Below are positions 47,693 to 57,187 of a stretch of DNA of 64,000 nucleotides, one piece after another. Source of the stretch: Methanobrevibacter_A acididurans (GTDB lineage Archaea; Methanobacteriota; Methanobacteria; Methanobacteriales; Methanobacteriaceae); contig NZ_CP166991.1 in the NCBI RefSeq assembly GCF_046197875.1, forward strand, positions 62,001 to 126,000. The letters are read 5' to 3'. The stretch's first letter is position 1, and the number at the start of each line of letters is the position of its first letter. Under the pieces are notes generated by a model. That model searched no databases and was not told where the DNA came from. It saw only the letters and a list, made by a program, of their open reading frames with translations. The translations under genes were made by a program, and so were the position numbers.

Positions 47693-48052
47693 ATGGTTCG
47701 TGAGACTAGTCGTAGACGACGTAAACATGAAGAAGAAGATCCAATGGCTGGTGTAGGTAATCTTGTTGATGCTATGCTAGTTATTGCTGTAGGTTTACTT
47801 GTTTTCCTTGTTATGAGTTGGAACATGCAAGATGTTGTTTTTAATGAGGATATGAGTCAAAGTCAAAAACAAGATGCTATGAATGCAATGCAGAAAGTAG
47901 CTCAGGTAGATCAAGGCCAACAATTAAACGACACACCTGATACCAGTAATGCAAGTGGTAAAGGTTATACTGAAATGGGTAAAGTGTATAAAGATCCTAG
48001 TTCGGGAAAATTAATAATGGTAGAAAGTACTCTACGAACATTATATTCTTAA
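47693..48052 (+). CDS. DUF2149 protein, ExbD/TolR-like partner of the proton channel
   Basis: The 119-residue protein has a basic N-terminus (RRRRKH), one transmembrane helix (LVDAMLVIAVGLLVFLVMSW) and a short outer domain ending GKLIMVESTLRTLYS. An Asp (residue 26 from this start) sits at the start of the helix, as the essential proton-carrying Asp does in ExbD and TolR. The longest frame begins at 47675 inside the previous gene. GGAAAGTGA at 47677-47685 fits the ATG at 47693. Together with the upstream ExbB-like protein it should form an energy-transducing unit. Confidence 0.82.
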   Translation: MVRETSRRRRKHEEEDPMAGVGNLVDAMLVIAVGLLVFLVMSWNMQDVVFNEDMSQSQKQDAMNAMQKVAQVDQGQQLNDTPDTSNASGKGYTEMGKVYKDPSSGKLIMVESTLRTLYS

Positions 48053-48352
48053 TATCTATTTTTTTTATTTTTACTTTTTTATTAAACATTATTTCTATTT
48101 TTCAGATGGATTTTTAAATTGATTTAATTAAAACTAAAGTCTATAATTTTTTATATCTAAGTTAAAACTATTATTTTAAAATAGGTTGTTTATGATATTA
48201 TTCTTTTATAAACTTTTTTCACATATACTAAAGTATAAAATATACATTAAATAATAAAAATAGTGCAATTTAGTAAAATTAGAATTTAAATATAAATAAA
48301 ATTAGGATTACTTTTAAATAAAATTAAAAAAATAAGAAAGTTGTAAAAAATG
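48053..48352. other. AT-rich intergenic region between convergent DUF2149 and dnaJ genes
   Basis: Three hundred bases lie between convergent gene ends. T-rich runs just after the DUF2149 stop probably end transcription. I see no coding frame with a ribosome site, no tRNA and no convincing hairpin. Confidence 0.5.
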
Positions 48353-49513
48353 TTATTTATTAATAGCATCTTTTACTTTATCAAAAATTCCTTTTTTATA
48401 AGTTTTGATTTCTTCTCCACTTATATCAGCGAATTCTTTAAGTAAGTCTTTTTGAGCTTCATTAAGTTTTTGAGGAACAACTACTATTGCTGTAACATAA
48501 AGGTTTCCTTTCATGTCACGGTTCATTATTGGCATACCTTGTTCGCGGACTCTGAATACAGTTCCACTTTGTGTTCCTTCAGGTATTTTTAAATCTATTG
48601 CTCCATTAATTGTTGGAACTTCTACTGTTGCACCTAAACTTGCTTCAACAAAACTTATTTCTTTTTCGTAGTAAAGATTAGATCCATCTCTTTCAAATTT
48701 TTTGTTTGGTTTTACTCGGATTTGAACATATAAATCTCCAGATCCTCCACCAACTTCCCCTGCATTACCTTCACCAGATACTCTTAATCTGTTTCCAGTT
48801 TCAACTCCTGCAGGTACTTTGATATTAATGGTTTTACTTTCTTTAACAGTTCCTTTTCCATGACATTTGTGGCAAGGTTCTTCTATTATTTTACCAGTTC
48901 CATTACAATCTCTACATGGTCTTATATTTACCATTTGTCCTAAGATTGTTCTGTTTACTTGTTTTACTTGTCCAGTTCCGCCACAAGTTTGACAAGTTTT
49001 TGTATTAGTACCAGGTTCAGCTTTTTCTCCTTTACAACTTGGACAGGTAACATCATGTCTTATTGTTATATCTTTACTTAAACCACTTGCAGCTTCTTCT
49101 AGACTAATAGTTATATCAGTATAAATATCAGATCCTCTTTGAGGGCCTTGTCTATTTGATCTTGGTCTTCCTCCACCGAAACCGAACATGTCGAAGATAT
49201 CTTCTACGTTAAATCCGCCTGATCCTCCGAAACCTTGGAATATATCATCAAAGTTTGCATTTCTGAATATATCTTCTTGTGAAAATCCATCCATTCCTGC
49301 ATGACCGAACTTATCATATCTTTGTCGTTTATCTTCGTCTGATAAAACAGCATAAGCTTCACTTATCTCTTTGAATTTTTCTGTTGCATCTGGATCGTCA
49401 CTGACATCTGGATGGTATTTCATTGCTAATTTTCGATAAGCTTTTTTAATTTCTTTGTCGGTAGAACCTTTGTCTACTCCAAGAATTTCATAGTAATCTC
49501 GCTTTTCTGCCAT
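48353..49513 (-). CDS. dnaJ: Chaperone protein DnaJ (Hsp40)
   Basis: The 386-residue type I DnaJ has a J domain with the HPD motif (KYHPDVSDD), a Gly/Phe-rich linker (GFGGSGGFN), and four CxxCxGxG zinc repeats beginning CPSCKGEK, CQTCGGTG, CRDCNGTG and CHKCHGKG. A C-terminal substrate domain completes it. It stimulates the ATPase of DnaK. GGTGA precedes the ATG. A gap of 230 bases separates it from dnaK, so it may have its own promoter as well as read-through. Confidence 0.97.
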   Translation of the reverse strand: MAEKRDYYEILGVDKGSTDKEIKKAYRKLAMKYHPDVSDDPDATEKFKEISEAYAVLSDEDKRQRYDKFGHAGMDGFSQEDIFRNANFDDIFQGFGGSGGFNVEDIFDMFGFGGGRPRSNRQGPQRGSDIYTDITISLEEAASGLSKDITIRHDVTCPSCKGEKAEPGTNTKTCQTCGGTGQVKQVNRTILGQMVNIRPCRDCNGTGKIIEEPCHKCHGKGTVKESKTINIKVPAGVETGNRLRVSGEGNAGEVGGGSGDLYVQIRVKPNKKFERDGSNLYYEKEISFVEASLGATVEVPTINGAIDLKIPEGTQSGTVFRVREQGMPIMNRDMKGNLYVTAIVVVPQKLNEAQKDLLKEFADISGEEIKTYKKGIFDKVKDAINK

Positions 49514-49743
49514 TTGTTCACCTTTTTCATGTATAAATACTGAACTATGATCTTAATTTTTAAAAAATGGAATAATAGTTCAAAATTAGAATTAATATTT
49601 TATTAAAATAAATTTTTGTTATTATAATATTATTTTTTATTATATAAATAATTTAAAATTATTTTTTGGTGGTGGTTTATTTTTTCTAATTTTGTTAAAA
49701 AAAAATAAGGTTAAGTTAAAAATTAATTTAACTTAGATTTTTT

Positions 49744-51654
49744 TTATTCTTTTTTATCATCATCTTTTACTTCATAGTCTGCATCGATAGTATCATCATT
49801 AGCATTGTTTTGGTCAGCTCCAGCATCTGCACCTTGAGCACCTTGTGCGCCTTGAGCTTCTTGTTGTGCTTGTTGAGCTGCTGCAGCTTCTTGATAAATC
49901 TTAGCACCTACATCTTGAACTTTTTTAGTTAATTCTTCAGTTTTATCTTTGATTGCTGCTATGTCGTCACCGCTAATTAATTCTCTTAATTCTGAAGTTA
50001 ATTTTTCGATGTCAGATTTTTCTTCATCAGAGATTTTATCTTTTAAATCTTCTACTGTTTTTTCTGAAGTGTAAATCATGGAATCTGCATTGTTTCTGAC
50101 TTCAATTTCTTCTTGTTTCTTTTTATCTTCGTCAGCATGCATTTCTGCTTCTTTAACCTTTTTATCAATATCGTCTTTAGATAATTTGTTTGGTGCAGAT
50201 ATTGTGATTGCTTGTTCTTTTCCAGTTCCCATATCTTTTGCAGTTACATTTAATATTCCATTTGCATCAATATCGAAGGTAACTTCAATTTGTGGCATTC
50301 CTCTTGGTGCTGCTGGTATTCCTATTAATTGGAATCTACCGAGAGTTGTGTTATCTGCAGCCATTGGTCTTTCACCTTGTAATACATGAATGTCTACACT
50401 TGTTTGGTTATCTGCTGCAGTTGAGAATATTTGGCTCTTTTTGGTTGGGATGGTTGTGTTTCTGTCAATAAGTTTTGTACTTACGGATCCTAATGTTTCA
50501 ATACCTAAGGATAATGGGGTTACATCTAAAAGAACGAGGTCTTTTATTTCTCCAGCTAATACTCCTCCTTGAATTGCTGCTCCCATTGCTACACATTCCA
50601 TTGGGTCAATTCCTCTTTCTACTGGTTGACCTATGAATTTTTCCACATATTTTTGAACTACAGGCATTCTTGTTGGTCCTCCTACGAGGATGATTTTATT
50701 GATGTCGTTTTTGTTCATTTTTGCATCGTCTAATGCTTGTTTCATAGGGTTTCCACATTTGTTAACAATTCCATTTACTAACTCTTCGAGTTTTGCTCTG
50801 GATAATGTGTTGATTAAGTTTTGTGGTTTTCCACTTCCATCTACACAGATGAATGGTAAGTTTATATCGGTTGTTAGTGTTGTGGATAATTCGATTTTTG
50901 CTTTTTCAGCTGCTTCTCTTAATCTTTGTACTGCTTGGTCGTCGTCCATTAAGTCGATTCCGCTTGATTTTTTGAATTCATCAGCTAAGTATTTCATGAT
51001 TGCATTATCCATATCGGTACCACCGAGTTGGGTGTCTCCGCTTGTGGATTTTACTTCAAATACTCCTCCACCAAATTCCATAATGGTTACATCGAGGGTT
51101 CCTCCTCCTAAATCGAATACCATAATGTTTATATCGTCATCGGATTGTTTATCGATTCCGTATGCTAAACTTGCTGCTGTTGGTTCGTTTACAAGTCTTA
51201 CTACATCTAATCCTGCAATTGTACCTGCATCTTTTGTTGCGGTTCTTTGGTTATCGTCAAAGTATGCTGGAACTGTGATTACTGCTTTTTCGATTGGTTC
51301 TCCTAAGAAACTTTCAGCATCTTTTTTGATTTTTTGTAGGATCATTGCGGAAATTTCTTGTGGGGTGTATTCTTTTCCGTTTGCTTTTACTTTTTTATTT
51401 GTACCCATACTTCTTTTAATTGCGCTTATTGTGTTTTCAGGGTTTGTAATTGCTTGTCTTCTAGCTGGTTCTCCAACTAATGTTTGTCCGTCTTCGGTGA
51501 ATGCAACGTAGCTTGGGAAAGCTTTTCCGTATTGTGTTGCTCCTTCTGCTGATGGGATGATTGTTGGTTTTCCTCCTACGAGTACGGATGCTGCTGAGTT
51601 ACTGGTACCTAAATCAATACCGATTATTTTTTCTTTTTTATTTTCTTCAGACAT
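49744..51654 (-). CDS. dnaK: Chaperone protein DnaK (Hsp70)
   Basis: The 636-residue Hsp70 begins IIGIDLGTSNSAASVL and has VITVPAYFDDNQRTATKDAG, the phosphate loop VFDLGGGTLDVTIM and ILVGGPTRMPVVQ. The substrate domain (LLDVTPLSLGIETLG) and a helical lid with an Ala/Gln/Gly-rich tail ending in acidic residues follow. It is the middle gene of grpE-dnaK-dnaJ. Only some archaea carry this set, thought to be of bacterial origin. AGGTGA precedes the ATG. Confidence 0.98.
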   Translation of the reverse strand: MSEENKKEKIIGIDLGTSNSAASVLVGGKPTIIPSAEGATQYGKAFPSYVAFTEDGQTLVGEPARRQAITNPENTISAIKRSMGTNKKVKANGKEYTPQEISAMILQKIKKDAESFLGEPIEKAVITVPAYFDDNQRTATKDAGTIAGLDVVRLVNEPTAASLAYGIDKQSDDDINIMVFDLGGGTLDVTIMEFGGGVFEVKSTSGDTQLGGTDMDNAIMKYLADEFKKSSGIDLMDDDQAVQRLREAAEKAKIELSTTLTTDINLPFICVDGSGKPQNLINTLSRAKLEELVNGIVNKCGNPMKQALDDAKMNKNDINKIILVGGPTRMPVVQKYVEKFIGQPVERGIDPMECVAMGAAIQGGVLAGEIKDLVLLDVTPLSLGIETLGSVSTKLIDRNTTIPTKKSQIFSTAADNQTSVDIHVLQGERPMAADNTTLGRFQLIGIPAAPRGMPQIEVTFDIDANGILNVTAKDMGTGKEQAITISAPNKLSKDDIDKKVKEAEMHADEDKKKQEEIEVRNNADSMIYTSEKTVEDLKDKISDEEKSDIEKLTSELRELISGDDIAAIKDKTEELTKKVQDVGAKIYQEAAAAQQAQQEAQGAQGAQGADAGADQNNANDDTIDADYEVKDDDKKE

Positions 51655-51746
51655 AGTTTGTCACCTTATTTTTTGTTATTTTTTATGAGTTTTTTATAAT
51701 AATATTATAAATTTAATTTTTTTATTTTTGCTAAAATTTTTCAGAT

Positions 51747-52322
51747 CTATTTTTTACATACATTAACTTTGGAATATTTGATTACTTTGTCTTTTAAGGT
51801 GTATCCTTTCATTAGTTCATCAATTATTTCATTGTTTTCGTATTCGTCACTATCTGTTACTAGTAGTGCTTCATGTTTGTATGGATCAAATTTTTCTCCT
51901 TTTGCAGGGATTACTTTTAATCCTTCTTTTTCTAAAACTTTAGTCATTTTTTTATAAATTAATTTTGTTGCTTCAATTGCATCTTCTTCGGTTTGTGAGT
52001 TTTCTGTTACTCTTTCTAAGTCTTCATAGCAATCTAGAAGGTTTGTTATTAATTCTTCGTTAGCATATTTTATTAATTCTGACTTTTGTTTTTCTGAAAA
52101 TTTTTTGTAATTTTCGAAATCAGCTTGTTGTCTTAATGTTAATGATTTACAATCAGCTAATTCCTCTTCTTTCTTTTCAAGGTCTTCTTTAATTTTAGCT
52201 AATTCGTCTTTTTTAGATTTTTTGTTAATTTTTTTAGATTTTTTTTCATCTTTTTCTAGATTCTTTTTTTCTGATTTTTCAGTTGTTTTTTTAGAATCTT
52301 TTTCTTCTTTTTCATTAGCCAT
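51747..52322 (-). CDS. grpE: Nucleotide exchange factor GrpE
   Basis: The 191-residue protein has a Lys/Glu-rich N-terminus of about 60 residues and the long GrpE dimer helix (LTLRQQADFENYKKFSEKQK). A C-terminal beta domain carries VIPAKGEKFDPYKHEALLV. It releases ADP from DnaK. It is the first gene of the heat-shock set and lies downstream of three operator-like palindromes shared with the divergent regulator. GGTGA precedes the ATG. Confidence 0.95.
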   Translation of the reverse strand: MANEKEEKDSKKTTEKSEKKNLEKDEKKSKKINKKSKKDELAKIKEDLEKKEEELADCKSLTLRQQADFENYKKFSEKQKSELIKYANEELITNLLDCYEDLERVTENSQTEEDAIEATKLIYKKMTKVLEKEGLKVIPAKGEKFDPYKHEALLVTDSDEYENNEIIDELMKGYTLKDKVIKYSKVNVCKK

Positions 52323-52490
52323 TTGTTCACCTTTATGAATAATTAAAGAGGGAGAAAGTGGATTTGTAACTCTATCTTTTTTTTCTCTTCATTGTTTGAT
52401 AATAAGTTCCATTTTTTTTGAGATATTAATATTTTTTTGGGATAATATTTTTTTTTTAGGAGGTTGACTTATTTAATAATATTTTTTGAG

Positions 52491-52600
52491 AAATATATTA
52501 AAGTAACAAAAAGTTATCTTTCTCTATTACTATTATAGTAACAAAAAGTTATATAAAGGTTTCGGTTTTTTTCATCTTTTAATAACAAAAAGTTATATAA
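52491..52600. promoter_or_regulatory. Divergent heat-shock promoter region with three operator-like palindromes
   Basis: TAACAAAAAGTTAT occurs exactly at 52504-52517, 52539-52552 and 52583-52596. Its ends TAAC/GTTA are inverted. On the minus strand the first copy directly precedes a TATA-like box (TTAATATATTT, 52491-52501) for grpE. On the plus strand the third copy overlaps TTATATAA (52593-52600), the TATA box of the divergent regulator gene. Overlap with both promoters suggests repression by one protein, most simply the adjacent regulator. Confidence 0.7.
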
Positions 52601-52628
52601 AGGATAATTTACTTAATATATAATTACT

Positions 52629-53210
52629 ATGACAAACAATCCACAAAATTCACAAAACCAAAATAACCACATAGACCTTGAAGATGTGAGTATGGAAGAC
52701 ATCTTAGATGTAATGGGATGTAAAACTAGAAGAGACATAATCAATTTACTAAGAGATGAACCAAAATTTGTTAGTGAAATTTCACAAGAACTAAATATCG
52801 GACAAAAAGCTATCATAGAACACTTACGTGCAATGGAAGATATTGGAATATTAAACTCTTCATTTAAAAAAGTAGTAAGAGGAAGACCACGAAAATACTA
52901 CGACATGCCAAACGATCTCACTGTAAACATACAAATCACACCAATAACAATACATGTCAACAACCCTGATGATATGTTAAATAAAAAACAATTACCATCA
53001 GGTGATGAATGGTCAAAACTCTTAGAATTAGAAAAAAAAATAGATCAAGGTCAATGGGAAGCTGTTGAAGAACTTAAAAGTTTAATAAGATTATATGATA
53101 ATCTAAAAAGTCGAGCAGAATACATTTTAGAAAGAACTGCAGACGAACAAGATAATAGAAAAGATATCATAAAACCACACAAAACATATTTCTTCACAGA
53201 AAAATATTAA
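52629..53210 (+). CDS. ArsR-type winged-helix regulator, probable heat-shock repressor
   Basis: The 193-residue protein has an ArsR-like winged helix: ILDVMGCKTRRDIINLLRDE, the recognition helix KFVSEISQELNIGQKAIIEHLRAMEDI, and the wing VVRGRPRKYYDM. A helical C-terminal half follows, ending in a dimer-like segment. It is divergent from grpE-dnaK-dnaJ, as regulators are in several methanogens. Its TATA box is only about 30 bases before the ATG and there is no Shine-Dalgarno site, so the message is nearly leaderless. Control of the chaperone operon and of itself is inferred from the shared palindromes. Confidence 0.85.
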   Translation: MTNNPQNSQNQNNHIDLEDVSMEDILDVMGCKTRRDIINLLRDEPKFVSEISQELNIGQKAIIEHLRAMEDIGILNSSFKKVVRGRPRKYYDMPNDLTVNIQITPITIHVNNPDDMLNKKQLPSGDEWSKLLELEKKIDQGQWEAVEELKSLIRLYDNLKSRAEYILERTADEQDNRKDIIKPHKTYFFTEKY

Positions 53211-53234
53211 AAAAAAATTTAATTTTTTATTTTT

Positions 53235-55544
53235 TCACTTTTTTTTATAAGCTGCAACAATGGCCTGACCTAAAGAAACAGAACCATCACCAGCACAAGA
53301 ATTTTTGTGTTGAATAAATTCAAAACCTGATTTTTCAATATAATTTTTAGTAGTTAAACTAATTAACTCATTATAAAATGTACCACCAGTAGCACCAATA
53401 TATTTAACACCTTTTTCACTTGCAGCATCAACAGCAATTTTACTTAAACCTTCACTAACTGCAACTTGTCCAGCATAAGCAATTTCACTTTTTTCCACAC
53501 CATCCTTAATTAAATCTATAACATTTTTTAAAATATTACCAGTATCTAATACAATGCGTTTATTAAGTTTTTTAAATCTAAGAGGAATATTATATTCACC
53601 TTTAGCAGGTATGGCTGCAGATTCTAATTTCATAGCAGCTTCACCCTCAAAATTCCGTTCACCACAAATATTTAATGCAGTTGAGATGGAATCCAATACT
53701 CTACCAGTACTACTAGTAATCCCAACATTTAAATTAGAATCTAATTGTTTGAAAAGAGTTTCAATCTCCATATCTCCATGAGGGAAATAATCAACATAAC
53801 TTTCTTTTAATAATTTAATTACTTCATCTCTACTGAAACTTTCACAAGAATCTAATATACTAGCTAACATACGAACAGGATATTTAGCACATAAATCTCC
53901 ACCTGGCATCTTTTGAGGCATTAAAGATCCTAATCTTTCAAAACTTTCAATATCTGTATAAAGTATTTCCCCTCCCCAAGCAGTTCCATCACTACCATAA
54001 CCTACACCATCAGATGCAATAACAATCATTTCATCAATATCATTATCATTTGCTAAAGCAACTCCATGAGCATGATGATGTTGAACTTGCACTAATTCAG
54101 CATTATATTTTTCACTTAATTCTTTAGCTAATTTAGTTGTGAAAAATTGAGGATGCATATCACAAGCAATTATATCAAAATCATTAGTCTTTGTAATATT
54201 CATCATATTCTTTATAGCATCTTGTAAAAACAAGTAAGTTTTATATTTATTAGTATTACCAATATGTTGGGAAACATATGCTAAATTATTTTTAACTATA
54301 GTGAAAGTCACATCTAATTCAGGACCAAGAGCTAAAACATTTTTATTTAAAACTTTACCTTTTAAATCATATGGTTCAGGTGTGTAACCTCTAGAACGTC
54401 TAATAAAAGATAAGAAATCATTACGGTATCTTACAACAGAATCATCACAACGATTAACAATTCTTCGGTTATGAATTAAACTATAATCACTAATACCTTT
54501 TAAGTTTCCAAGAATTTCCTCATTACTTATCATCATAGGTTCACCTGGAACATTAGCAGATGTCATAATATATGCAGGTTCATCACTAAAATCAAATAAA
54601 AGATTATGTAAAGGAGAATAAGGTAACATCACCCCAATTGTATGTAAATTTGGAGCTACAGAATCTGCAAAATAATAATCTTTACTTTTTTTAAGCACTA
54701 CAATAGGTCTTTCCTTAGATTTTAAAGTTATTTTTTCTTTTTGACTTATTTCAGTAAAAGTTAAACTTGTTTCTATATCAGGACTCATAACTGCGAAAGG
54801 TTGACTTTTTCTTCCAAGACGTTTTCTTAAGCGATTAACAACATCTTCATCTGTAACTTTACAAACTAAATGTGTTCCTCCAATACCTTTAATACTTAAT
54901 ATATTACCTTCATCTAATAATTTCACAGTATCATGTAAAGGGTGTTTTGAATTTAAATCATTATCATCTTTATCAAATAAACTTAATTTTGGACCACAAT
55001 CAGGACAACACATTGCTTCTGCATGATATCTTCGATTTAAAGGATCCTTATACTCTTTTTCACATTTATCACATAATGGAAAATCATCCATAGTTGTTTT
55101 ATCCCTATCATAAGGAAGATTTTCTATAACAGTAAAACGTGGACCGCAATCAGTACAAGCATTAAAAGGATGATGATATCTTCTATTATTTGGATCTCTT
55201 ATTTCTTTCAAACAATTATCACAAATAGCTAAATCCGGAGGTATAACTGAAGCTCCAGAAAAATTATCCAAACTTTCATAAATTTTAAATTCATCATACT
55301 TGTCATTGTTTTTTAAGCATTGAGTTTTAATAGAATTTATTTTAGAAATAGGAGGTTTTTTATTTTCTAAATCATATAAAAATTGTTCAATATTCTTTTT
55401 TTCTCCCTGAAGTACTATTTCAACTACATTTCCTAAATTTCTAACATAACCTTTTAATTTTAATTCAGTTGCAACTCTGTAAACAAAAGGTCTAAATCCT
55501 ACTCCTTGAACAATGCCCTGAACTAAAATCTTTGTACTTTCCAT
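53235..55544 (-). CDS. hypF: Carbamoyltransferase HypF (NiFe hydrogenase maturation)
   Basis: The 769-residue protein has four HypF parts in order. First is an acylphosphatase domain (VQGIVQGVGFRPFVYRVA). Next come two zinc fingers with CDNCLKEIRDP and CTDCGPRFTVIE. A YrdC-like domain (LSIKGIGGTHLVCKVT) follows. Last is a Kae1-like carbamoyltransferase domain with VQVQHHHAHGVALAND and SDGVGYGSDGTAWGGE. It makes the cyanide ligands of the NiFe centre from carbamoyl phosphate, so it serves the Frh hydrogenase in this window and others. It is divergent from larB. Confidence 0.97.
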   Translation of the reverse strand: MESTKILVQGIVQGVGFRPFVYRVATELKLKGYVRNLGNVVEIVLQGEKKNIEQFLYDLENKKPPISKINSIKTQCLKNNDKYDEFKIYESLDNFSGASVIPPDLAICDNCLKEIRDPNNRRYHHPFNACTDCGPRFTVIENLPYDRDKTTMDDFPLCDKCEKEYKDPLNRRYHAEAMCCPDCGPKLSLFDKDDNDLNSKHPLHDTVKLLDEGNILSIKGIGGTHLVCKVTDEDVVNRLRKRLGRKSQPFAVMSPDIETSLTFTEISQKEKITLKSKERPIVVLKKSKDYYFADSVAPNLHTIGVMLPYSPLHNLLFDFSDEPAYIMTSANVPGEPMMISNEEILGNLKGISDYSLIHNRRIVNRCDDSVVRYRNDFLSFIRRSRGYTPEPYDLKGKVLNKNVLALGPELDVTFTIVKNNLAYVSQHIGNTNKYKTYLFLQDAIKNMMNITKTNDFDIIACDMHPQFFTTKLAKELSEKYNAELVQVQHHHAHGVALANDNDIDEMIVIASDGVGYGSDGTAWGGEILYTDIESFERLGSLMPQKMPGGDLCAKYPVRMLASILDSCESFSRDEVIKLLKESYVDYFPHGDMEIETLFKQLDSNLNVGITSSTGRVLDSISTALNICGERNFEGEAAMKLESAAIPAKGEYNIPLRFKKLNKRIVLDTGNILKNVIDLIKDGVEKSEIAYAGQVAVSEGLSKIAVDAASEKGVKYIGATGGTFYNELISLTTKNYIEKSGFEFIQHKNSCAGDGSVSLGQAIVAAYKKK

Positions 55545-55674
55545 AATAATTGTTTCCTATTAAAAAATTAGTAAAAATAATTTTTTTTTATAAATATTAA
55601 TAATAACTAATATATTATAAATAGTTAATAAAAATATAAGTCTTTATAAAATTAAAAAAATATTGGTGGATGAA

Positions 55675-56466
55675 TTGAAAGAAACTCTAAAGAATCTTTT
55701 AGATGGTAAGATAACCATTGAAGAATGTGAAAACATTTTAAAAGCAGATAATATAATCGATATGGAAGGATTAATTAAATTCGATAGGGATAGGGAAGAT
55801 CGTACAGGTTTTCCTGAAGCTGTTTATTCTAGTGGTAAAGATTATGAAGATTTAATAATTATAGCAAATAATTATTTTAAATCAGTTAAACCTAATGAAA
55901 AATCTTCCTTACTATTCACTCGTTTATCCAAATCAAGATTTGAATCTTTAAATGATGATTTAAGTGATTTGAAAGAAAAAGGTTTTAATTTAGATTATAA
56001 TCCTAAAGCTAAAATTTTAAGAATTAATAATTATCCATTAAAAGATAAAATTAATCCAGATTATGGGAAGATTGGCATACTTACTGCAGGAACCTCAGAT
56101 ATTCCAGTTGCTGAAGAAGCAAAAATTGTAATTCAAGAAGGTGGTTGTGAAGTAATAAGTTCCTATGATGTAGGTGTTGCAGGTATTCATAGACTTTTAC
56201 CTCAAATTAGTAAAATGGTAAAAGATAAAGTAAACTGTATTATAGCATGTGCCGGAATGGAAGGTGCACTACCTTCAGTTGTTGCTGGTTTAGTGGATGT
56301 GCCTGTTATTGCTGTTCCTACTAGTATAGGTTATGGTGTAAGTGATAATGGTAAAACAGCCCTATTTGCTATGCTTCAATCTTGTGCTCCTGGAATTGCT
56401 GTTGTAAATATTGATAATGGTTTTGGAGCAGGAGTTTTAGCTTTAACAATAGTTAAAAACCATTAA
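55675..56466 (+). CDS. larB: LarB-like / PurE-related carboxylase family protein
   Basis: The 263-residue protein has an N-terminal helical part (TLKNLLDGKITIEECENIL) and RFDRDREDRTGFPE-like sequence (here KFDRDREDRTGFPEAVY). A PurE-like C-terminal half has GKIGILTAGTSDIPVAEEA, AGIHRLLP, IIACAGMEGALPSVVAGL and VPTSIGYG. LarB carboxylates and hydrolyses nicotinate adenine dinucleotide in nickel-pincer cofactor synthesis. Whether archaeal members do so is not certain, and no larC or larE is seen here. The frame is open from TTG at 55663. I choose TTG at 55675, which is 6 bases after GGTG. Confidence 0.85.
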   Translation: MKETLKNLLDGKITIEECENILKADNIIDMEGLIKFDRDREDRTGFPEAVYSSGKDYEDLIIIANNYFKSVKPNEKSSLLFTRLSKSRFESLNDDLSDLKEKGFNLDYNPKAKILRINNYPLKDKINPDYGKIGILTAGTSDIPVAEEAKIVIQEGGCEVISSYDVGVAGIHRLLPQISKMVKDKVNCIIACAGMEGALPSVVAGLVDVPVIAVPTSIGYGVSDNGKTALFAMLQSCAPGIAVVNIDNGFGAGVLALTIVKNH

Positions 56467-56528
56467 ATTTAATAATTTAAAACAATTTACTCTTTTGATT
56501 AATAAAATTTTTTTAGTTGTGTTAAAAA

Positions 56529-57137
56529 ATGATTTTTGAAAAATTCAATCCTGAAATTCATGATTATCATAAACTAGCTAGTTTAACTTATGATGTGGAT
56601 TTTAGAACATATGAAAAAGTCTTTAAAAATAAAGATATTGCTCTTTTTGCCATAGAAGAAGAAATGATATTAACCTTTAAAAAAGATAATAATGAAAATT
56701 ATTCTTTTTATGTTATTTTAGATGATCATCGTCAAATAATTGGTATGGTTAAGATTAGTAAAGGCGAAACTCATCATCTTATTCAAGATAGTTTATTTTT
56801 ATTTAAAAACTTAAGATTTTCTGAAGCTTCTAAATTATCTTATATATCACTTTTAGATAGTTTGGTTTTATCAAAAGTTAATAATAATGATTTATACATT
56901 GGTGAAATTGCTATTAACCCCAAAAATCGAGGTCAAGGTTTAGGAAAATTAGTTATTAATAAAATAATTAAATATGCAAAAAATAAGGGTTATAAAAGAG
57001 TAGTGCTTGATGCCGATTTTAGAAATTTAGGTGCTTTAAAACTTTATGAATCATTAGGGTTTTCAGTATTTAATCAAAAGTCTTCAAAAATTTTAGATTC
57101 ACAAAGAGGAATGTACAATTTAGAATATATTTTATAA
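56529..57137 (+). CDS. GNAT-family N-acetyltransferase
   Basis: The 202-residue protein has an N-terminal part of about 100 residues without a clear motif. It is followed by the GNAT core: LYIGEIAINPKNRGQGLGKLVINKII, with the acetyl-CoA pyrophosphate loop RGQGLG, and YKRVVLDADFRNLGALKLYESLGF. The substrate is unknown. There is no Shine-Dalgarno site ahead of the ATG. It lies 62 bases after larB on the same strand. Confidence 0.85.
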   Translation: MIFEKFNPEIHDYHKLASLTYDVDFRTYEKVFKNKDIALFAIEEEMILTFKKDNNENYSFYVILDDHRQIIGMVKISKGETHHLIQDSLFLFKNLRFSEASKLSYISLLDSLVLSKVNNNDLYIGEIAINPKNRGQGLGKLVINKIIKYAKNKGYKRVVLDADFRNLGALKLYESLGFSVFNQKSSKILDSQRGMYNLEYIL

Positions 57138-57187
57138 AAAAGGAGTAATGAAGAAAAAAAATTTTAAATTGAAATATTTTTCATGAT

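Noticed and set aside
50690..51511. 273-residue frame opposite dnaK
   Set aside because: It is antisense to the highly conserved dnaK, with hydrophobic low-complexity sequence. It is a known artefact of dnaK genes.
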